NCBI GenBank assembly: GCA_902729315.2
Contig: LR746271.1
Span: forward strand, 5,848,001 to 5,912,000
Length of the DNA stretch: 64,000 nucleotides
Direction: 5' to 3'
Source of the DNA: Spirodela intermedia
Taxonomy: Eukaryota; Streptophyta; Magnoliopsida; Alismatales; Araceae
In this document: positions 1-10,676 of the stretch, piece by piece
Position numbering within the stretch: position 1 is the first letter of the stretch
How the letters are laid out: each line of letters starts with the position of its first letter
Notes under the pieces: generated by a model
Told to the model about the DNA's origin: nothing
Databases searched by the model: none
The model's input: only the letters and a program-made list of their open reading frames with translations
Made by a program: the position numbers and the translations under genes

Positions 1-288
1 GAAGCAGCTGATATTAGGGTTCCTCAGGAGGGATCAATCAAAGATTCGATGCTCTAGAAAATGAAGCTGTATTTTATGGGGCAAGAGAATGATTCGATGT
101 AGATATTAGGGTTCATATTTTTCATATTTTGCAGGAATTATGGGGCAAGAAAATCAAGCTGAAGCAGGCGAGGGAGCCAAGAACAGAAGAACGGTCATGG
201 AGATTTTTCCTGCAGACTTTTGGGTTTCTGTTAAAACCTTAATCTATTGTTGTTGGGCGATCACTATGAATTACCACAATCAAATCAC

Positions 289-294
<6 letters not shown>

Positions 295-333
<39 letters not shown>

Positions 334-358
334 GACAGAGAGAGAGAGAGACAGAGAG
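295..358 (+). repeat. (GA)n microsatellite interrupted by C
   Basis: Imperfect AG repeat with periodic GACAGAG interruptions, lying directly downstream of the DUF616 stop codon, probably in its 3' UTR. Confidence 0.9.
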
Positions 359-359
359 A

Positions 360-818
360 TCAAAGAATGCGAGGTACAGGAGGTGATTCGCCCCTGTGGT
401 GGAACAGCTTTGCGACTCTTCTCCTCTCGCAATCCTGAGCCACCAAAAAGGTGAAAATAAAATGAAAATAAATAAACGATTAGAGGTGCCATAAACGGAA
501 AGATGGAAGAAAATCGTCTTCGTATTACTCCACGAAAAAAAAGAAAAGAAAAAAAGATGCTTCCAGCCGAGTTTAGGGTTTGACAACTTCTGTTTAAGGG
601 TATGAACGATTGGATGTGTATCTGATAATTACTACAGGAAATTAAACATTAACATAATTAATTAGTTAACTAGAAGCATCATATCTATAAGTGATGATCT
701 TTCTTCTCTACTATCACACAAGGTGGTTGGTTCCTCCTGATTTCTCGGATCTCACCATCCACCCACCACACAAAGTGATGATATTTGTGGCAAGATTATA
801 TATATAGCAAGGGAAAGC

Positions 819-855
<37 letters not shown>

Positions 856-2276
856 CTACCTGAAACATGCTGAGCCGAAACTCCCTCTCTGGATTCATCC
901 TCCTGAATTTCAGGAATGTGTACCCAAAGCTGAGTTGATCGCGGGAGGTGAAGCGATCCACCTCGTTGAACCAGAGACAGGAGAAGAGATTTGACATGGG
1001 CGTGTGGGCGCGGGCGATGAACGAGCCCTCCGGCACATCTGCGAGCCAAGAACACCGACTGGGACCAATCAACCGGAAAGAAAAAGGAGAGGAGAAGAGA
1101 GAAAAAAAAAATAGTGATGGTTCTTGTTGACTCACAGCTCGGAAGGGGGGTGTTCTTGTCGGAATCATCAAACCTGACTAGTCCGTCAGACTGGTAGAAC
1201 ATGAACTGCTCATCAATGGCAGTGTGGTTGTACTTGTTCAGGCGTTTGTTCTGGAGCACCTCCTCCCAGACGCACCGGCGATCGTAGTGAATCGAGATGG
1301 CATACTCCGATCTCTTCCTCCAAAGGAAATATTCGAGAATCAGCAGAGGATCAGCGTTCAGACGCATCTTGCTGTCGATCCAAATTGAGTAGCTGCCAAG
1401 ATCAAATAAAAAGATGGGAAGAACAGAATTGCGCCCGAAATGATCAATAATGGAGTAAGTTTAATCACAAGAATACCAAGAACTAGAAACAATTGTGAAG
1501 GCAATGGATCCACTGTCAATGATCGACAAGCCCATGAAACAAGACCCAAGATTTAGAATTGAAATGCTGGGATGAGGCGTCCCAGAGATTAATGTTGATG
1601 AAGGATGCCAATTCCTTGTCCTGCGCCTTTTAGGAGCCCATTTAAAACTAGAGAGATGAGAATCTCCAGAAGATGGAAATCTTCACATGTTCTTGAGCAA
1701 GAAATAATCCGGGAAGTAGAGAAGATGTGACCTGATGGGCACATCCAAAATTATCAAGATTTATTCCTTAATGCCGCCGCCATAATTGGGTTTCATATCA
1801 TAAATGTGTCATATAATCGGTCGTCATCTAGAAAATGTTAGACAAGAGACGCCTTAAAGAATATATATATATATTTTTATTCCAATATGCCCAGAAAAAA
1901 GACTTTATAAGCTCAAGAAATACCTAGCCGAAGGGAAAAGTCTATGTGACAAGAATTTGGGCACCTTTCCAGCTTTGCGCACGTCTGTGTAGGGTAAATT
2001 CCTCACTATGATAATCCTCCACAGACCGATATTTCCTCTCTCATCAGGTGCAGTCCCCTCTGAAGCCAATTGCGACATTGTCAACTCATCCAAGAACATT
2101 ACGAAGCAGACCTGATCCTTAGACAATGCGCTAATCTGACCAAAAAAAAAGGGTGAGAAAGAATAGGACTTCAGGTAATTAGACATTAGTAACGAAATCT
2201 TTGCAATATCTAACACATGTTATAAAGTTCGAGATAGATAAAGATCTTCCCATATATCCTTTGCAGAAGCAATCAC

Positions 2277-2318
<42 letters not shown>

Positions 2319-5300
2319 TGAAAAGGTACGTTATGTATTGTCTAGTTGTCAAACTCAAATAAAGATGTAGAGGAACGAAAACATTAATTGAATTTAAGAA
2401 AAGAATAACAGAATAGATAGTAAAAAGTAAAGGGGCAGCCCCACGTCTTCTCAGTCACAATGGTCGCGTGTCTTAAACTATCATAAGTTAAAAAGACCTG
2501 TTTGTGAGTTAACACTAACCATATTCATCTCTCAAAAAGCATGTACCTTGCTTCTTGTGGGCCTTCTCAGATAGTCCGAACTCCCAAATATGCAAGACGA
2601 TACAACAACTTTGCAAGAATGCATGTAATCCTGGTCCTTCTTGTTCAAATCAAATCCAGCCGTAGGAAATCCTTTAGGACCTTTGATAAAACCACAATGA
2701 AGAGTTTCATTTCTGGCATAAAAGGAGTTTTCTCTCTCCTTAAGAGTTTGATGTCCTCCAAATCTGGGTTTGTATATATCACGCTCATGAGAGTTTTCAT
2801 CATCAATATATTCAAGAGAAAATTGTGAGACATTCATGTAATCCGTTGGCTCAATAATATGATCGACAGACTCCAAAAAGTCAATCTGACAAGAAAGATC
2901 TGAAAAGTTGCATACAGAAAATTTAGGGCAAGAATGAATAAATCATAAGCGATGACTCTAAAACTCACGCAAAATCATCAGGAACTTTCCAATCGAAAAA
3001 TCGCATGAAGTATTTATGAGTAAATAAATCTGCCTCCTAAGTAGATCAGAGAGGCAGGATTGGCTCTAGATGTGATGTGATGTGATGAAATATCTTGATT
3101 ATCAAGAAACCAAGTACCTGCTAGTAAAAATATCATTTGATGATAAAAAATCACAATTATTTATGTGATAGGTTATCCCCTAGGTAACACTCGTGGTTCC
3201 TGCAGACAACGAAGTCAAAGCAATGGAGATCAAGTATCGGAATTACAGAGTGAATGTGAATACGCCGGTTCCCTTTGTTATCCTTCGAAGAATGCATAAA
3301 ATAAAAAACGGTGTGAACACATGCTCATTTTAGTTCCCTTTTGTTATCTTTCAATGACTGTAGACAATAAAAAATGGTCTGAGAACATGAACATTTTATT
3401 TCCCTTTTGATTTTGTTATTCCAAAGTAAATGTGCAAAGCAAGAAACGGTTTAGTTATTGGGATTGATGTCTGGTGATAACTTCCACCAGAACATTCTTC
3501 TTCCATCTGCTTCAGTGGTGACTGGTTCCAGCCGTTCCACCCTTCTGGGATGTTTGCATTCATTTACATCAATAAAAACTATAGAAAAGTACAAAATTTA
3601 AGAGATCAACAAGAACCACATTGAGAAAACCGACTAGTACCGAAAGAGGAGTAAAAATGGAAAGAGGAGTAGATGCTTACTTAAGGTTATCACTGTAGTG
3701 ACATTATAATAGATGACAAGTTGATTAAGAACTACACACGAGATGGTTATCATTCAATAATCCAATTGATTCATTAGAGTTTGAAAGTAATCGCAAACCT
3801 AGGTCTTTATTAAGTTCAATGGAGAGCGATTAGGTGACATTGACAAATTAGATATCAAATACTCCATCAAAATATATCTTTTGTATTGATATAGCATTCT
3901 GGAGAGGAGAATAAACAAAAATAATAATAATATTAATACCATAAAATGAACTTTTTCAAACTATATGGTAGAAGCGGAAAAGTACTGGTAATTTCTTGAA
4001 ATATGGTTGTAGGATTAGAGAAAATTATTGCTTCTTAGGATCAAAGACTAACAGATACTGTAGGGTATTATTACAATAGATAGGAATACGCCATCTATAT
4101 CAAATCAGAAATATTTTTTCCAAATTTCCTAATTGAACAAGAGTGAATTGTACATATGAATTCACTCAGACTTCAAGTTAAACTTCATAAAGCATTATTG
4201 GCCCGCTCTTTTTCATGAGCAGATTTTATACTAAGTGGGACTCAGTTGAATAAGGCCCGGGATGGAGGTTGACCCAAGCTGTAAAAACAGAAGGAGCCTA
4301 CTGGTCCTGACCCAAGTTGTTTAGTGACCATGTAGAAGAATTTTGTCTAGTCTTGACTGAAGCCGTGGAGAAATCTAGAAGCTAACAGCTTATGTAATAA
4401 ACATGTAAATTTTCAAAACAACGTCGTTTTGCTCGTGATTGACAACTACCTAAAACAGAAATCAGTCAACAGTAGTCTTTAGAGACAAAATCAATCAATG
4501 CTTAGTCTTCTTCTCCAATTAATTATTTTAACTGGCCAATGTGAGGAATGGGAACGCTTTATAGTATCACCCATTCTATTGGACCAGAAAATTTTCTAAA
4601 AATTTCTGTTTCTCGTGAACATAGTTCTCAAACCGGAACTGCAATCACAAGGAATCAGACAAGCAGGATTTCTACAAGAAAAATTGCCTAACATCATGAA
4701 TAAATGAAAACAGACGAGATGAAGGAGCTCTTACGCCTCCTTGATGGACTTTTGCGAGAAGATCTCGTATCAAAATTAACTTCGGCAGAAATATTTACAT
4801 TCCCAGCAGACAACAATTTGTACGTAGCAGTATCTTCATTCTCATGCATCACATGCAAATCTGCAATAACATCCATTTTTTAAAAACTTAAAAACCTCCA
4901 ATTAGTAAAGAATAAGAATTTGAACTCAGTTTCTAGAGGAGAAAAATAATTCATCAACGCACAGGAACATAAAACACATTTTATTTCTAAGAATGCGACT
5001 GGGGATGTAAGCTGTTAATATTAAAAGATAATGCTTATCAGGAAGTGGAGTCTTTCTATCCATGGAACCAAACATTCTGAGACAGGCAGCAATTTCGTCG
5101 TCCATACAAGGATGTACCAACAAAAAAAATAGGCTACGTTTGATTTTATTTGACTTTAGGAATGGAGCAGAAAACAATTGTTTCAAGATTTAAAACCTGT
5201 GTGTCAATGGCAAATACAAATAACAAGTAAAATGTCTTAGAGTTAACGAAGTAAAGTAGAAAGTTTATCAGTCTGCCTCCACACGAAGCACGTTTCCAAT

Positions 5301-6774
5301 GCATTATATACTGTTAAATGGGAAACATGATTTTTTTTCGTCGGTCATATAACTTAAACTATTAGTTCGGAGCTTACCTAGAAGATAGAATGAGCATTAT
5401 TATGGAGCTTCTCTAGAAGAACAATGGCCGAGACAAAACCATTATTTTTCCTTTTAACAGACACAGTGCGTATGGGAAGCCAATGATTCATTACTGGCCT
5501 TGAATAATGGTCAAATTTACATTGGCAGTAACCAGATTACATAAGAGTCTTCCGGGAGGAAAGAGAATTCAGTAACTACGTTTAGAAAAATTGGAGAAGA
5601 TTTCGGGATACAGGGCAAGGGCCTAAAAATCGACAAATGGGGGAAATACGATGCTTTATAAGCATCGTACTACAATGTAGAATAGGAAACACAAGAAGGA
5701 GAAGATGATGGAAATGAGAATTGAAAGAGATCCCTACGCAAGATTACAAAAAAAGGATAGAAAGTGTATATATTGTAGATTTAACCAACTTCAAAATCGA
5801 TGTATCATCAAGTGGATTGAGTATCAAGACAAACCCCGAGTACAGTGGTGGGTAATGCGTGTTGCACTGGAGAAGCAGTATCAACTTCAAACTCGATGTA
5901 TCAGCTAGTGGATTGATTATGAAGACAAATCCCGAGTAGTGTGTTGGGTAATGTGTGTTCTCCTTCGATAAGCGGACTCCTTCGCTTCCAGGCGTAGCGT
6001 CAGAGTCACTGGAAATTTTATCCACTATCATCTGGGGCGATAAGCGTCGTTCTCCTTCGCTTCCAGGGTCCCGCATTACATCATGCTCGGCCTAGATACA
6101 ATGTTCTCTGGCATCCTCTCAAATGGGTCATATTCTGCTTCTGGTTGGCCCCTTGGAATTCTAGGCGTAAAAGTGATGCAAATCATTCACTTCAGGTTCC
6201 TCCAATTCCTTACTCATATACGCAAGTTATCTTCCTCTCGGCAAAGACAACAACGAGCTAAATGGTAACAAGCATCCTCCAGCGAAATCAACGAGGCACG
6301 TTCAGATTTTTTTTATTTCGAAGGAACACGAAACCACATGTTGAAAAATTAAACAGATTCAGATAAATCTGGCATCCACGTTAGATTCTTCCTTCATATG
6401 ATTAGCGTCTCGCGAACGGCAGATTCGATCCAAGGACCGGACGATTTCCAGAAATACCTACATATTCCTGGCACCACATCCGTTATCCGAACAATAAAAA
6501 GCGAGGGCGGGGGCGGGGGCGGGGGCGGGGGCGGGGGCTCACCGGCATGGGCCGGTAGCCTGCGGCCGTAAAACGAGAGGTACCCCAGGAAGAGCAGCGA
6601 GACAAGCAACAGCACGGAGGCAGAGCCGCTCCTCCACCTTCGGGGGACCGCCCTGACGAGCCTCCTCCCTCGCCGGAAGCGGACTCCCGACGAGACCACG
6701 GGGAGGGCGGCGGCGGCGTCGGCGTGGAAGTCCCTCCGCTCCTCTCCGCCGTGCCTGAACAAGTAAGACGCCAT
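360..6774 (-). CDS. DUF616 putative glycosyltransferase (TOD1/MUCI70-like), multi-exon
   Basis: Six 3' exons are resolved by frame-consistent GT-AG joins: 4860-4735, 2899-2547, 2135-1924, 1392-1136, 1038-860 and 434-360 (stop at 360-362). They encode hallmarks of the DUF616 domain: RFGGHQTLKERENSF, HCGFIKGPKGFP, SSCIFGSSDYLRRP, GLWRIIIVRNLPY, KVPKFLSHRLFPSA, YAISIHYDRRCVWEEV, GSFIARAHTPMSNLFSCLWF and a terminal DCERRRVAKLFHH. Exon 1 probably runs 6774-6543; it encodes a basic N-terminus and one hydrophobic segment (ASVLLLVSLLFLGYLSFY), as expected for a type II Golgi protein. Exons between 6543 and 4860 are not resolved, so the N-terminal third is uncertain. Family knowledge: plant members include MUCI70 (seed mucilage pectin) and TOD1 (turgor in pollen and guard cells); hexosyltransferase activity is predicted, not established. 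A more upstream in-frame ATG lies at 6840. Confidence 0.85.
821..853 (+). repeat. (ATC)n trinucleotide microsatellite in last DUF616 intron
   Basis: Eleven ATC units on the + strand, (GAT)n on the gene's strand. It begins a few bases inside the last intron, right after the donor at 859-858, so an unspliced transcript would encode a run of aspartates. Confidence 0.9.
2279..2318 (+). repeat. (GA)n microsatellite in a DUF616 intron
   Basis: Roughly 40 bases of AG repeat with one AAAG interruption, in the intron between the exons at 2547 and 2135. Confidence 0.85.
5786..5975. repeat. 96-bp tandem duplication
   Basis: Copy 1 begins at 5786 and copy 2 at 5882. Both open with CAACTTCAAA and share blocks such as GTGGATTGA and GGGTAATG. 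The copies differ at scattered positions, so the duplication is not very recent. It lies in the unresolved 5' half of the DUF616 gene, probably intronic. Confidence 0.75.
6505..6538 (+). repeat. (GGGGGC)n hexanucleotide repeat
   Basis: Five runs of five G separated by single C on the + strand. The repeat starts a few bases inside intron 1 of the DUF616 gene (donor at 6542-6541), so its transcript is C-rich and the template strand G-rich. Sequence of this kind can form G-quadruplexes. Confidence 0.9.
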
Positions 6775-6840
6775 GCTCACAGATGTCAGGCCACCGCCAC
6801 CTTCCTCCCGCTCCTTTTCAGCACGCAATTTTGTTTGCAT

Positions 6841-7537
6841 ATAAACCCCCCATTTATGAAATAATTCTATATATACGTTTAATAAATTGAAAGAAACCCA
6901 TTGTTAGGTTCCTAATGGGCCCAGCTACCCCCCGAAAGCCCGACCGGGTTCGATGCTATCGGGCTTGGGCCTCAAAAATCAAATCCTAGGAACCAGCTAC
7001 GTGGATATCTCAATAATTTGCTACGTGATACGGATACCATTCCTTTTTATAATACATTCGTATATTTTAAATATACTAATAATATTAAGTTAAATAAATC
7101 CGTTATGATATTAACTCACATGGATATATATATAATTTTCTCCTCAATTCTTCTTTAGGCTTTTCTCCACCCATGTTGAATATTTTTATATATTTATGAA
7201 GAAATACAAAATTAATAAATTATAAATATTAATATATATATTTTATAATTTTTACGGAGTGCTAGAGAAGAGATGGGGTATGTAGATAAAACGATAAGAT
7301 ATGTAGTGGTTCCTAGTCTCATGATATTAAGATATGTAGTTATTGATGGGAATATTCTATATAAAAAAATGAACAAAAAAGCTATAATTGGAATATATAT
7401 GAAGTATATTTATATTATGGCACATGCCGAAATGCATTAAATAAAAGTCAAATTCCCGTCTTTCCCTTCCTCCCCCAACACACAACCAGATCTTGTCCCC
7501 TTCCCCCGACCCATGGAGACCAGTGAAGCTCTGCTAT

Positions 7538-7581
<44 letters not shown>

Positions 7582-7703
7582 CCAGAGCTACTGGTCTTCA
7601 TAAGCAGGGGCAGAGTCTTTCATCCTCCTCCTCCGTCACCTTCTTCCCCGCTCCTTCTTCTTCTAGGGTTTTCCTCTCTCTGTAGTCTGGTCGCCCTTCT
7701 GAG
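6841..7703. other. Divergent intergenic region between DUF616 (-) and PKS-like (+)
   Basis: AT-rich spacer holding both promoters. TGGGCC occurs near 6917. A TATA-like CTATATAAAA lies at 7357-7366, about 340 bases before the PKS-like ATG, and a (CT)n tract at 7541-7577 lies in its probable 5' leader. No coding sequence is supported here. Confidence 0.6.
7541..7577 (+). repeat. (CT)n microsatellite, probable 5' UTR of PKS-like gene
   Basis: Uninterrupted CT repeat about 130 bases upstream of the ATG at 7704. CT tracts near transcription starts are common in plants; a regulatory role is inference. Confidence 0.85.
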
Positions 7704-8981
7704 ATGGCCACAGTCGCATTTGCCTCCTCCACTGGGCCTTTCTTCTCCGTGGAGGACAACCCCACCCCACAGCAGCGCCCTCGAGAGGCCTCCTTCTCCT
7801 TCTACCTCGCCGGCCCCGAGAGCTACGCCCTGCGGCTCGGCGGAGAATTCTCCGACCGCAGAGGAAGCTCCGCCACCCAGATCGCCCTCGCCGGCGGGAG
7901 GCCGTCGGCGGCGGCGCCGGAGGACGAGCTGGACGTCTTCAGCGCAGAGAAATACTTCAGCGGCAGCGGGACGGAGCTTGCGGAGGAGAGGGAGAGGCCG
8001 TGGAGGACGCCCCCCTCCGGAGGCGGCGAGCTCGCCGGCGGCGGCCAGAAGGTCCGCTGCGGCCCGCCGAGTGTGTGCTCGGAGGCCAGCAGGAACAGCC
8101 GCACCGCGCTGCTGAAGGACCTCCCCCGACGATCTCGCCCGCCGCCGGTGAGGAGGAAGTTGCTCCGCCTGTTCCCGTGTTCCTGCTCCGACGAGGCCTC
8201 CGTCGAGGTGGACGACGCCAAGAGCAGCACCGGCGGCGGCGGAGGGGGGGGAGCCCACCAGGTCCGGCGGGAGAACTGGAGCAGGAAGGAGGACTGCTTC
8301 TCGGCGGCGCCAGCTTCGACTGCGGCGGCGGTGGCGGTGACGGCCGGAAAGCCAGCAGCGGCCAGCGGAGGGAGTCGGCGGGTCCCCTCCGCGAGACTGG
8401 GGAGCAACTTTAACCCGTCTGTGGTCAGTTCCAGCTGGGTCAGCCGGGCATTGCCCCCCCCACCCCCCGGGGGCGCTGGCGCCGGCGCCGGAGAAGACGA
8501 CGCCTGCAGCGAGTCGAGCTCGGAGCTGTTCGAGATCGAGAGCATCTCCACCGGCACGCTGGCGCTCGGCTGGGAAGGCGGCGCTTCCGCCGCCACCTGC
8601 TACGAGCCGAGCGAGGCGAGCATCGAGTGGAGCGTCGTCACCGCCAGCGCCGCCGACGGCGAGGCGAGCCCTCCGCCACCGCCGCCGCCGGCGCCGCCGG
8701 GGAGGAAGTGGGCGGAGGAGGAAGGATGGCGGGGATCGCAGCGGCGCCGCCGGGGCGGGGGGGGGCTGCTGGGCTGCGGCGGCGTCAAGGTGGTGATGCC
8801 CGAGCGGGCCCGAGCCCCCCCCAGGCCCGCCGCCGCAACGGTCCCCGCCATCAGGTGCCGCGCGCTGGCGGCGCGCGAGACGTGGCCCCAGATCTCCGCC
8901 CCGCCTCCACGTGTGCAGCCGGCTGTAACCACCATCCGCGTCCCGCCACATGTCATCAGCCCCTCCCCACCCTTTACGTGA
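7704..8981 (+). CDS. PHYTOCHROME KINASE SUBSTRATE (PKS)-like protein
   Basis: Intronless, 425 residues. Family signatures appear in order: an N-terminal ASFSFYLAG block, an acidic DELDVFSAEKYFSG motif, a PPSVCSEASRNSRTALL block, a basic segment leading to CSCSDEASVEVDDAK, then SSSELFEIESIS and CYEPSEASIEWSVVTAS near residues 270-320. All match the plant PKS family. Known family members act at the plasma membrane in phototropism and phytochrome/phototropin signalling and bind phototropins and NPH3-like partners. The tail after about residue 330 is low-complexity, rich in proline, glycine and alanine. Third codon positions are very GC-rich, which produces long shadow frames on both strands. The start at 7704 is the first ATG after the CT-rich leader. 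The exact paralogue (PKS1-4) cannot be assigned. Confidence 0.9.
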   Translation: MATVAFASSTGPFFSVEDNPTPQQRPREASFSFYLAGPESYALRLGGEFSDRRGSSATQIALAGGRPSAAAPEDELDVFSAEKYFSGSGTELAEERERPWRTPPSGGGELAGGGQKVRCGPPSVCSEASRNSRTALLKDLPRRSRPPPVRRKLLRLFPCSCSDEASVEVDDAKSSTGGGGGGGAHQVRRENWSRKEDCFSAAPASTAAAVAVTAGKPAAASGGSRRVPSARLGSNFNPSVVSSSWVSRALPPPPPGGAGAGAGEDDACSESSSELFEIESISTGTLALGWEGGASAATCYEPSEASIEWSVVTASAADGEASPPPPPPPAPPGRKWAEEEGWRGSQRRRRGGGGLLGCGGVKVVMPERARAPPRPAAATVPAIRCRALAARETWPQISAPPPRVQPAVTTIRVPPHVISPSPPFT

Positions 8982-9044
8982 CATTCCACGGAGGCATTGC
9001 TCATTAATTATCCTCAAAATTACGCTCCCTCTTACTAATGTACC

Positions 9045-9091
<47 letters not shown>
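9045..9091 (+). repeat. (GA)n microsatellite
   Basis: Uninterrupted GA repeat about 65 bases downstream of the PKS-like stop codon, possibly in its 3' UTR. Confidence 0.9.
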
Positions 9092-9096
<5 letters not shown>

Positions 9097-10137
9097 CCGG
9101 CCAGTCAACGGCGAGACTGGCTCCTTCCCGACGCGACACAGCTGACTGCTCAGTGCTCAATCATTCAACCATGAAGCAGAAGAAAGAGGGGCCCTGGCCT
9201 CACCGAGCCCTCAAACCCTAGCGCCTCTGAAACCATCTGTCATTCTCCATTAACCACTGCTCCCTCCCTCCTCTCTCTCTTCCCCCTGAGGAGTGGTGGA
9301 GATGGGTAGGAGACCTGTTCAGGGGAGGTGCAGGCGGAGAAGGCATTCGGCCCATTGCCAGCCCTTCCTGTTAAGGAAGGAAGGAAGGAAGGTAGGCAGG
9401 TATTCGGACCGTCTCTTTCGGGAGCTTTGCCGCGCGCCAGTGGGAACCTAACCTCCAAGCTGGTCCCCGTCCTTTTAAAAGCGACCCACCGGCGGCCCCC
9501 CTGTTGCCAGCGCCCCACGGCAGCGCGCGCCACCCTGACGATCACCGCCCGCCAACCCCTGCGGTGGTTCGCCGGGCACACGGCGGCGTTAATGCCGTCG
9601 CCTTCCCGTAGCTTTCTCCCCCGTCACCCTCTCGGCTGCGTCGGCGGCGATAGCAGCCGCAATTCCCCGTCGCAGAGGGGGAGAGAGAGAGAGAGAGAAG
9701 GGAATCGCTGGGTCGCCGGGGGAAGGGTTGAAGGTCGAAAGGCGAGTGGGGGCGACCGGCGGCGGCGCCTGCCATTAACTCTGCCGTCGCCGTGAGCCGA
9801 CGGGGCGGGTTGCTGGGGCATCGCATCGCATTTATCGGAGGGGAGGTGGGGCCCGGGACCCTTGCGGTGGCCGGCGCCGGAAGCCACCGCTGGCGGTGCC
9901 CCGATCTTACCTCGTATTTACCATCCGCGTCACGGCCCACCAGACAGAGATGGGCCTCTTCTGGGTCGCCATATTCACCCACTAAGCTTCTTTGATGGGC
10001 GGCGAGGATCCGCCCAATTTCATCTTGGGCCGGTGTACGGGCCCATTAGCAAACCAATATTTAATTCCACGGTTGAAAATGCCTCCGCCCCGAGTGAATG
10101 AGCACGGAAAATTGTCGCCTAGAGTTTCTGACGTGAC

Positions 10138-10177
<40 letters not shown>
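10138..10177 (+). repeat. (ATA)n trinucleotide microsatellite
   Basis: About 13 uninterrupted ATA/TAA units in intergenic DNA. Confidence 0.9.
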
Positions 10178-10178
<1 letters not shown>

Positions 10179-10676
10179 CACATTATTTACATCACTGCAA
10201 TCTTAGTGACGGGACGCGGTAATCATGATGATAAATGGGCCGGCCCAAGGGCTCACATGGTCCACCCCAGAAGTCCCTATGTGATTCAAGTCTCATCAAG
10301 TCCGTTCTGTTATGAATGTATTAGTACTGGAACGTCTAAAAGCTATGAGGCCAGATTCAATGGATGATTCTCTCCATTTTGTTTGTTTGACGGGACCACG
10401 GGGAGTGGACGGCAGATGCTCTTGAAGATCTCGCAGACCGTATTGGGTAATGCCTTTTAACGGTTGAGATTGATTTGAACGGCCGACGAGCCTCCGCGGA
10501 AAAAGCGTTGGAGTGTCGTAGTTCATGAGGATTATAAGCTTAGAGATAAGAGCGGTTTAAAAGCGGCTCATGACTACGGTTCGTCAACGTCTTATAAGCG
10601 AGCGGGTTTTCTACGACAGCTGATTTCCCATTTTTGCCCCTCCCTTCTTTCCCCTCTGGTTCTTCTTCTTCCTCCC

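Larger units (their letters stand above)
8982..10676. other. Intergenic region with microsatellites
   Basis: Holds a (GA)n tract (9045-9091), a GC-rich stretch at about 9.3-9.95 kb and an (ATA)n tract at 10,138-10,177. Open frames at 9.3-10.1 kb occur in several overlapping frames without a recognisable motif, so I do not call them. Basal sequence for the next gene includes TTATAAG near 10,590. Confidence 0.55.

Noticed and set aside
140-586. Open frames rich in Arg-Glu or Ser-Leu repeats
   Set aside because: Translation of a GA microsatellite. The same applies at 23.5-24.1, 48.6-48.9, 49.2-49.4, 51.0-51.3 and 51.7-52.1 kb.
7620-9017. 465-codon open frame antisense to the PKS-like gene
   Set aside because: Shadow frame caused by GC-rich third positions; low-complexity Arg/Gly/Ala and no motif.
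9240-10101. Overlapping open frames on both strands upstream of the GAUT-like gene
   Set aside because: Several frames compete, none has a recognisable motif or splice structure; likely GC-rich promoter-proximal DNA.
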